Assembly (NCBI RefSeq): GCF_905372745.1
Contig: NZ_CAJPQR010000039.1
Location: 1 to 19,921 of the forward strand
Origin: an uncultured Campylobacter sp.
GTDB lineage: Bacteria > Campylobacterota > Campylobacteria > Campylobacterales > Campylobacteraceae
Direction: 5' to 3'
Length of the DNA: 19,921 bases
The notes under the pieces are model-generated. The model saw nothing but the letters and a program-made list of their open reading frames with translations, was not told the origin of the DNA and did no database searches. Positions 14,726 through 19,921 of the stretch are shown here, one piece after another. The position numbers were made by a program, and so were the translations under genes. Numbering within the stretch: position 1 is the stretch's first letter; each line of letters begins with the position of its first letter.

Positions 14726-15135
14726 GAGGGTTAAATTTAGCATTTGCGACTTTTGCATTTTCTCAAATTTTGAGGATTTTAAAGGCGCTCAAAAATCGGT
14801 TAAATTTAGAGCCCAAATTTAAAGCCTTGCGCCTAATTTTCCTTACCGTAAATTTTATAAATTTACTTAAAAACTTTACATGCAAATTTATAAAATTTAC
14901 GAAAAAAACGCCTAGACAAAAACTTAAATTCGGGTTTTTTAAGAGCGTAAAACAAGTCTGCTTCTCGTCTAGCCAAAAAGCGGCAAATTTGAGCGTCATT
15001 ACGGCGGCAAAGGATGCATATTTGCAGCATAGCTCAAATAATAAATTTGCAGGGCAAGTTTTCGGTATTTTCGGTAGCGCCGCTTTCGTTCGCCTTCCAC
15101 CGTGCGTAAAATTTGATTTAAGATGGCCCAGATGA
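14722..15135 (+). CDS. doubtful ORF filling the AT-rich spacer between pth and lptG
   Basis: An open frame from GTG (overlapping the pth stop, AAAGG at 14711-14715 as ribosome site) to just past the lptG start could encode 137 residues: basic, Lys/Phe/Asn/Leu-rich, no recognised domain. An opposite-strand frame of 78 codons also stays open. Eleven AAATTT hexamers fall in all three frames, and an 18-bp inverted repeat lies inside, so the peptide looks like translated spacer. The end overlaps lptG by 13 bases. For a real gene: the coupled start and the unbroken length in AT-rich DNA. I favour non-coding spacer or a decayed gene; nothing else is seen in this stretch. Confidence 0.22.
   Translation: MRGLNLAFATFAFSQILRILKALKNRLNLEPKFKALRLIFLTVNFINLLKNFTCKFIKFTKKTPRQKLKFGFFKSVKQVCFSSSQKAANLSVITAAKDAYLQHSSNNKFAGQVFGIFGSAAFVRLPPCVKFDLRWPR
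14847..14901. repeat. 18-bp perfect inverted repeat with 19-base loop in the pth-lptG spacer
   Basis: The arm at 14847-14864 is the exact reverse complement of the arm at 14884-14901. Each arm holds two AAATTT units three bases apart, and the left one can also fold alone: 48-55 with 59-66 (last two digits of 148xx), eight pairs around TAT. The loop is 14865-14883. An A-run, not a T-run, follows on the plus strand, so it is not an ordinary intrinsic terminator for pth. It could be an RNA structure, an operator, or a mobile remnant. Confidence 0.8.
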
Positions 15136-16193
15136 ACCTTTACGCGCGTTACGTCGGTTGGCTTTATTTTAAATACTTCGCGATATTGTTTATCGCGCTT
15201 ACGCTTTTTTACGTCGGTATCGATATCCTAACCAATCTAAAAGATATGCCCGCAAGCGCGAATCTAAAGCTGCTTTATTTCGGGCTTACCTCGCTTACGG
15301 CGGTAAACTACGTCTTACCGCTTGCGCTCATTTTTGCGCTGATAACTAGCAAATTTAGCATGATCCGCAGCAACGAGCTTGTGAGCTTTTACGCGCTGGG
15401 TATCGACAAAAATCGCCTAATAAAGCCGCCTTTTTACATCGCGCTTGCCATCACGTTTATTTACGTCGGATTAAATTTTACGCCGTTTGCCTACTCTTAC
15501 GAGTACGCCAGAAACATCGTTAAACTCTCGCATTTATCGCGCACTAGCTCGGATATTTTCTTAAAATTCGAGGGCAAATTTATCTATATAGATAGCCTTA
15601 GCCCGATTAGCGGCGAAGCTAAAGACGTTCGGATATTTGACGTAAACGGTAGCGATTTGCGCGCTGCGACGTTTGGACGTAGCGCTAGGTTCGTAGACGA
15701 CGCGTGGCTTTTAAAAGAGGCGAAAATCGTAAATTTACCGCAAAATATCAAACTAGGCGAAAAAGGACTCGATATCAAAACGCCAAGCGGGTTAAAAACG
15801 CTTGAAGGCTTTAAACCAAAAACTATAGAAAGCGCGTCGGCTGAGAATTCGGCGATTACGATTTCTGATGCGGTGGATTATATTTTAGCGTTTAAAGACG
15901 AGGGTATCGGGCTAAATTCGACCAAAACGACGCTTTATAACCTTGCTTTTGCGCCTTTTTTTGCGCCTTTTATGGTGCTTATTATTTACTATTTTTTGCC
16001 GGTTACGGGACGATTTTTCAACCTCGCCTTAAAGAGCTTTATCTTTACGATCGCCTCGCTTTGCGTCTGGGGCGCGCTTTTTGTGATGATGAGGTTTGCT
16101 AGAAACGGCGTCGTCTCGCCCGAGATCGGCGTGCTTTTACCGATTATTTTACTCGGCGCATACGCTTTTTATCTACATTTTAAAAGTCGTTAA
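15123..16193 (+). CDS. lptG: LptF/LptG-family LPS export permease, most like LptG
   Basis: This is an inner-membrane subunit of the LptB2FG transporter, which lifts finished LPS out of the inner membrane and passes it to LptC/LptA. The topology is right for the family: three membrane helices in the first 120 residues (about 14-35, 50-75, 98-118), a periplasmic beta-jellyroll of about 140 residues (FEGKFIYIDSL, VRIFDVNG, DDAWLLKEAKI), then three more helices (about 270-290, 298-320, 330-350). ELVSFYALGIDKNRLI corresponds to the cytosolic coupling helix that contacts LptB. I favour LptG over LptF by N-terminal pattern and because a similar gene follows pth in C. jejuni as I recall. Two ATGs are possible, 15123 and 15132; neither has a strong ribosome site. 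Confidence 0.87.
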   Translation: MAQMNLYARYVGWLYFKYFAILFIALTLFYVGIDILTNLKDMPASANLKLLYFGLTSLTAVNYVLPLALIFALITSKFSMIRSNELVSFYALGIDKNRLIKPPFYIALAITFIYVGLNFTPFAYSYEYARNIVKLSHLSRTSSDIFLKFEGKFIYIDSLSPISGEAKDVRIFDVNGSDLRAATFGRSARFVDDAWLLKEAKIVNLPQNIKLGEKGLDIKTPSGLKTLEGFKPKTIESASAENSAITISDAVDYILAFKDEGIGLNSTKTTLYNLAFAPFFAPFMVLIIYYFLPVTGRFFNLALKSFIFTIASLCVWGALFVMMRFARNGVVSPEIGVLLPIILLGAYAFYLHFKSR

Positions 16194-16214
16194 GAGAGAT
16201 TTAGGCAAAATTTC

Positions 16215-16222
16215 TGTAAAAT
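16215..16222 (+). promoter_or_regulatory. possible extended -10 box for lysA
   Basis: TGTAAAAT lies 26 bases before the lysA ATG in the 55-base gap after lptG. The TG two bases upstream of TAAAAT resembles extended -10 promoters. This would start the lysA-pheA-hisC-fliF run. It is a short match and could be chance. Confidence 0.35.
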
Positions 16223-16248
16223 CTAACTATTTTTAAACAAGGCTGGTT

Positions 16249-17490
16249 ATGGATTTTACGAATTTGGCACAAAAATACGGCACCCCTCTTTACGTTTACG
16301 ATTTTGACTATATGGCGCACCGCTATGAAGCGCTAAAAAACGCCTTTCACGCTAGAAAATCTCTCGTATGCTACGCCGTTAAGGCAAACTCAAATTTAAG
16401 CGTTTTGAAATTTTTAGCCGGGCTTGGAGCCGGATTTGACTGCGTGAGCGTAGGCGAAGTTAAGCGCACGCTGCTAGCGGGAGCTAAAAGCTACCAGATC
16501 ATCCTAAGCGGCGTGGGTAAGCGCGACGACGAGCTTAAATTTGCGCTAGAAAACGAAATCCTTATGATAAATTTAGAAAGCGAAGCCGAGATGAACCGCC
16601 TGGAAGCGATCGCAAAACGGCTAGGCAAGTCTGCTCGCATCAGCATCCGCGTAAATCCCGACATCGACGCTAAAACTCACCCCTACATCTCGACCGGACT
16701 AAACGAAAATAAATTCGGCGTAGATCTGCAAACGGCTAAAAAAATGTATTTACACGCTAAGAACTCGCCGCATCTCGAGCCCGTGGGCATCCATAGCCAT
16801 ATCGGCTCGCAGATAACCGACATCAAGCCCGTTATCGAAGCGGCAAAGATCGTGGCAAATTTGACTCGCGAGCTAAAGGCAGCACAAATCGACATCAAAT
16901 TTTTTGACGTCGGCGGCGGCATAGGTATCGTTTACGGCGACGAGAGCGAGCCTGATCTATATGAATACGCTCAGGGCATTTTGGCAAATTTAAGCGGACT
17001 AGACGTCACGGTAGTCTGCGAGCCGGGACGCTTTATCGTCGGCAACGCGGGATATTTTATAACTAGCGTGCTTTACGAGAAATTTAATAAACAAAAGCGC
17101 TTTGTCGTCGTGGACGGCGCGATGAACGACCTTATCCGTCCTAGCCTCTATCAAGCTAAGCATAAAATTTTCGCTCTTAGCGGCGGCAAGACTCTTTGCG
17201 AGTGTAAGACCGAGCAGCTTCGCGAGCTCAAATTTAGCCCTTGCGACGTGGTCGGGCCGATCTGCGAGAGCGGCGATTTCCTCGCAAAAGATCGAAATTT
17301 GCCGCCGTTAAATCCAGGCGATCTCGTTGTCGTCAAATCAGCCGGCGCATACGGCTTTGCGATGAGCAGCAACTACAACACTCGCGGACGCGCCGCGGAG
17401 GTCGCGGTAAAATGCGGCGAGGACTTTATGATTAGGCGCCGCGAGAGTTTTGAGGACGTAGTGGCGCTGGAGCGCGAATTTCTAAGCTAG
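16249..17490 (+). CDS. lysA: diaminopimelate decarboxylase
   Basis: LysA decarboxylates meso-diaminopimelate to L-lysine, the last step of lysine synthesis, using pyridoxal phosphate in the cytosol. The fold-type III barrel has K45 in CYAVKANSN for the Schiff base, HSHIGSQ at 182-188, the phosphate-binding GGGIGI at 222-227, and EPGRF at 258-262. The C-terminal beta domain has GPICESGDF at 336-344, with C339 supplied to the partner subunit's active site, and GAYGFAMSSNYN near 366-377. Length of 413 residues is normal. AAGG at 16239-16242 precedes the ATG. pheA starts nine bases after the stop. Confidence 0.97.
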   Translation: MDFTNLAQKYGTPLYVYDFDYMAHRYEALKNAFHARKSLVCYAVKANSNLSVLKFLAGLGAGFDCVSVGEVKRTLLAGAKSYQIILSGVGKRDDELKFALENEILMINLESEAEMNRLEAIAKRLGKSARISIRVNPDIDAKTHPYISTGLNENKFGVDLQTAKKMYLHAKNSPHLEPVGIHSHIGSQITDIKPVIEAAKIVANLTRELKAAQIDIKFFDVGGGIGIVYGDESEPDLYEYAQGILANLSGLDVTVVCEPGRFIVGNAGYFITSVLYEKFNKQKRFVVVDGAMNDLIRPSLYQAKHKIFALSGGKTLCECKTEQLRELKFSPCDVVGPICESGDFLAKDRNLPPLNPGDLVVVKSAGAYGFAMSSNYNTRGRAAEVAVKCGEDFMIRRRESFEDVVALEREFLS

Positions 17491-17499
17491 GGAGCGAAA

Positions 17500-18576
17500 A
17501 TGCAAAACATAAACGACCTTAGAAGCGAGATAGATAAGATCGACGACGAGGTGCTAAAGCGCCTAAACGAGCGCATGAATTTCGTGCGAAAGATCGGAGA
17601 GCTAAAGCAAACCAGCGGCAGCGCGATCTATCGCCCCGAGCGCGAAAGAGCGATCATAAACCGCCTTGAGGGACAAGACTCCGCGTTTTTAAACAAAGCC
17701 GCGATAGAGGCGATCTATCTTGAAATTTTTGCCGTCAGTAGAAACCTCGAGATGCCCGAAAAAGTCGCCTATCTAGGCCCTGAGGGCACCTACACGCACC
17801 AAGCCGCCGAGAGCCGTTTCGGCGCGATGAGTGCGTATCTGCCGTTAGCTAGCATCGAGGCGGTTTTTACGAAACTAAAGCACAAAGAGGCTAAATACGG
17901 CGTCGTGCCGATAGAAAATAACACCGAAGGCGCGGTAGGCGCCACGCTAGACTGCCTGGGGCGGTTTGATAGCGTCAAGGTCGTAGCCGAAATTTACATG
18001 GATATCCACCACATTTTTGCTAGCAAATGCGAAAATTTAAAAGACATCAAACGCATCTACTCGCACCCGCAAGGCTACAATCAGTGCCGCAAATTTTTAG
18101 ACGATCATATGCTTTCAGCCGTCGAGTTTATCCCGGCAAAATCGACCGCGCAGGCCGCGCAGCTAGCTAGTAGCGAGCCAAACTCGGCTGCTATCTGCTC
18201 TAAGATCGCAGCCAAGCTTTACGGCGTGCCGATCTTATTTGAGACGATCGAGGATAATGCCGCAAACCGTACGAGATTTTTTATATTAAGCGATTTTAAA
18301 AACGAGCGCGCGCAAAGAAATAAAACATCTGTCTTAGCAAAGACCGATCACCGTCCGGGCGGGCTAGTGGAGCTGTTGCTAGCCTTTAGAGACGAGGGTA
18401 TAAATATAACCAAACTAGAGAGCCGCCCGATAAAACAGCGCGAATTTAAGGCGAATTTTTATATAGATTTTGATGGGCATATAGACGACGACAACGTCCA
18501 AAAAGCGATACAAAAAGCGATAAGCTACGGCCACGAAATCTCGTGGCTAGGAAGCTACGTCGCGTGGGAGGAGTGA
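17500..18576 (+). CDS. pheA: PheA, bifunctional chorismate mutase/prephenate dehydratase
   Basis: This P-protein turns chorismate into prephenate and then phenylpyruvate, the path to phenylalanine. An N-terminal helical AroQ-type chorismate mutase (about 1-85: LRSEIDKIDDEVLKRLNERM, then RPERE) leads into the prephenate dehydratase (about 87-270) with YLGPEGTYTHQAA at 91-103, VPIENNTEGAV at 136-146 and the catalytic TRF at 258-260. An ACT domain (about 280-355) has GGLVELLLAF and ESRP at 307-310, the usual phenylalanine-binding elements, so feedback inhibition by phenylalanine is likely. GGGAG just before the ATG is the ribosome site. hisC starts one base after its stop. Confidence 0.97.
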   Translation: MQNINDLRSEIDKIDDEVLKRLNERMNFVRKIGELKQTSGSAIYRPERERAIINRLEGQDSAFLNKAAIEAIYLEIFAVSRNLEMPEKVAYLGPEGTYTHQAAESRFGAMSAYLPLASIEAVFTKLKHKEAKYGVVPIENNTEGAVGATLDCLGRFDSVKVVAEIYMDIHHIFASKCENLKDIKRIYSHPQGYNQCRKFLDDHMLSAVEFIPAKSTAQAAQLASSEPNSAAICSKIAAKLYGVPILFETIEDNAANRTRFFILSDFKNERAQRNKTSVLAKTDHRPGGLVELLLAFRDEGINITKLESRPIKQREFKANFYIDFDGHIDDDNVQKAIQKAISYGHEISWLGSYVAWEE

Positions 18577-18577
18577 G

Positions 18578-19678
18578 ATGAAATTTAACGAAAATTTGGC
18601 AAATTTAGTAAGCTACGAGGCGGGCAAGCCTATCGAGCTAGTCGTGCGCGAATACGGCATCGACGAAAAAGACGTCATCAAGCTAGCTAGCAACGAAAAC
18701 CCCTACGGCACGAGCCCTGCGGTAGTAAAAGCGATCGGCGAGATAGTAAACAAAATGCATCTCTACCCCGACGACAGCTACTTTGAGCTAAAGGCCGCGC
18801 TAGCTAGAAAATTCGGCGTCAGCGAAAAATCTATCGTAATAGGCTCTGGAAGCGATCAGATAATAGAATTTGCCGTGCATGCAAAGGCAAATGCAAATAA
18901 GGGAATTTTGATCGCGGGCATAACATTTGCTATGTATGAAATTTACGCTAAAGCAGCTGGTGCGAAGGTCTTTAAAACAAAGAGTAAAGAGCATGATCTA
19001 GGCGAGTTTTTGCAAATTTACAAGGCGAACAAAGGCGAGATCGGCGTGATATTTTTGTGCGTGCCTAATAATCCTCTCGGAGGCTGCCTGGACGCCGAGG
19101 AAATTTATAAATTTTTAGAGCAAATCGATGCCGATACGCTCGTGGTTATCGACGGCGCGTATCAGGAGTTTGCTAAATTTAAAGACGCGAAAAAAGAGAT
19201 AAAGCCTCGTGAGCTCATAGCTAAATTTCCAAACGCGATATATCTAGGCACATTTTCTAAGGCTTACGGCCTAGGCGGTATGCGCGTAGGATACGGCATC
19301 GGCGAGCAAAGCGTGATGAACGAGCTAGGAAAACTAAGGGCGCCGTTTAATATAACGACGCTTAGCCTAAAAGCGGCCGTAGAAGCGCTAAAAGACGAAG
19401 AATTCGTAAAAATGACGCTTGAGACGAACTTTGAAGAGATGAAAAAATACGAAAAATTTGCCGATAAGCACAGCATAAAGCGTCTGCCTAGCTTTACGAA
19501 TTTTATCGTTTTTGAATTTGAGCGCCAAAATTCAAGCGAGCTTGCTCAAAATCTGTTAAAAAAAGGTATAATTTTACGTGATCTAAAAGGCTACGGATTA
19601 AACGCGATTCGCATAACGATCGGGCTGCCGAATCAAAACGACGTAGTTTTAAAACAAATCGAGGAAAATTTAAAATAA
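18578..19678 (+). CDS. hisC: histidinol-phosphate aminotransferase
   Basis: HisC is a class I/II PLP aminotransferase that makes histidinol phosphate from imidazole acetol phosphate and glutamate. Because it follows pheA and HisC enzymes often accept aromatic keto acids, it may also transaminate phenylpyruvate; that is inference. Visible marks: SNENPYG at 38-44, YPDDSYFELKAALA near 63-76, cofactor residues N165 in PNNPLGG, D192 and Y195 in IDGAYQEF, Schiff-base K228 in GTFSKAYGLGG and R236 in GMRVGYG. The usual NPTG reads NPLG here. GGGAGGAG at 18567-18573 gives a strong ribosome site within the end of pheA. The stop is directly followed by the fliF ATG. Confidence 0.95.
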   Translation: MKFNENLANLVSYEAGKPIELVVREYGIDEKDVIKLASNENPYGTSPAVVKAIGEIVNKMHLYPDDSYFELKAALARKFGVSEKSIVIGSGSDQIIEFAVHAKANANKGILIAGITFAMYEIYAKAAGAKVFKTKSKEHDLGEFLQIYKANKGEIGVIFLCVPNNPLGGCLDAEEIYKFLEQIDADTLVVIDGAYQEFAKFKDAKKEIKPRELIAKFPNAIYLGTFSKAYGLGGMRVGYGIGEQSVMNELGKLRAPFNITTLSLKAAVEALKDEEFVKMTLETNFEEMKKYEKFADKHSIKRLPSFTNFIVFEFERQNSSELAQNLLKKGIILRDLKGYGLNAIRITIGLPNQNDVVLKQIEENLK

Positions 19679-19921
19679 ATGGATTTTAAAGCAATATTTC
19701 AACAAATTGGGCAAATTTACCAAAATCTCTCGCTAAAACAGCGGCTAGTGGCTATGGGGTCGGTTGCTTTAGTGGTTGGATTTTTAGTATTTTTAAGTAT
19801 TTACAAAAGCTCAAACGTAAACTACGACGGATATAGCGTTCTTTTTGAAAATACCTCCGCAGCGGACTCTGCGCTGATAATCCAGCAGCTTGAAAAAGAT
19901 AAAGTTAAATATAAAATTTTA
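19679..19921 (+). CDS. fliF: FliF, flagellar MS-ring protein (N-terminal part, cut by window end)
   Basis: Only the first 81 codons are present. FliF forms the MS ring in the inner membrane, the base on which the flagellar motor and export apparatus assemble. The visible part begins MDFKAIFQQIGQIYQNLS, then one membrane helix (about 24-42: MGSVALVVGFLVFLSIY), then the periplasmic start YDGYSVLFENTSAADSALIIQQLEKDKVKYKI, the ring-building motif typical of FliF. The ATG follows the hisC TAA with no gap; GAGGA in hisC lies some 13 bases upstream, a poor spacing, so re-initiation after hisC may drive translation. The hisC-fliF order agrees with C. jejuni as I recall it. The frame is still open at the window's last base. 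Confidence 0.93.
   Translation, partial: MDFKAIFQQIGQIYQNLSLKQRLVAMGSVALVVGFLVFLSIYKSSNVNYDGYSVLFENTSAADSALIIQQLEKDKVKYKIL

Noticed and set aside
14902..14947. Possible terminator formed by AAAAAC and the GGGTTTTTT stretch after the inverted repeat
   Set aside because: The stem is only about six A-T-rich pairs with a ten-base loop, too weak to call.
14763..14999. Minus-strand open frame of 78 codons in the pth-lptG spacer
   Set aside because: No start context or family match; it is a by-product of symmetric AAATTT-rich DNA and the inverted repeat.
18676..18692. Repeated AGCTAGCTAG-like strings in hisC and pheA as a possible repeat family
   Set aside because: They encode ordinary Leu-Ala-Ser runs using favoured codons and are not found as intergenic repeats.
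1..19921. Defence system, prophage, integron or CRISPR array
   Set aside because: No nuclease, integrase, transposase, direct-repeat array or tRNA attachment site is visible; nearly all genes are conserved housekeeping functions in one orientation.

Overview
The window reads as a chromosomal segment of a Campylobacterota species, most likely a Campylobacter. Three things point there. NrfA has five CxxCH haem motifs, CheA carries a C-terminal receiver domain (CheAY type), and the gene orders lpxB-greA-lpxH-like-cheV-cheA-cheW-serB-tal and rplY-pth-lptG-lysA-pheA-hisC-fliF match blocks I recall from C. jejuni. The DNA looks richer in G+C than C. jejuni, so a species of the C. rectus/showae/curvus kind is plausible; this is inference. 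All credible genes lie on the plus strand, mostly with overlapping or near-touching ends. I see no tRNA, rRNA, CRISPR array, insertion sequence or prophage.

Region 1 (1-2370) is nrfHA, a membrane tetrahaem quinol dehydrogenase plus the periplasmic pentahaem nitrite reductase, closed by a strong intrinsic terminator. Region 2 (about 2371-5508) starts with a likely promoter, then a secreted LprI/DUF1311 protein, lpxB, greA, a small unknown ORF and an LpxH-type metallophosphoesterase, all overlapping. LpxH-type enzyme and LpxB would catalyse successive lipid A steps. Region 3 (5510-9323) is the chemotaxis core cheV-cheA-cheW. Region 4 (9332-13561) holds serB, tal and a PilT-family ATPase with an exceptional acidic N-terminal extension of about 480 residues. 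Region 5 (13562-16193) holds rplY, pth, an AAATTT-rich 397-bp spacer with an 18-bp perfect inverted repeat, and an LptG-type LPS export permease. Region 6 (16249-19921) is lysA-pheA-hisC running straight into the flagellar MS-ring gene fliF, which the window end cuts.

Three themes run together: outer-membrane lipid A synthesis and export (lpxB, lpxH-like, lptG), motility and taxis (cheV/A/W, fliF, pilT-like), and amino-acid or central metabolism (serB, tal, lysA, pheA, hisC). Most of the window is ordinary housekeeping. The parts that most deserve a second look are the PilT-like protein's extension with its degenerate repeats, and the AAATTT-rich spacers with paired palindromes and the long inverted repeat.
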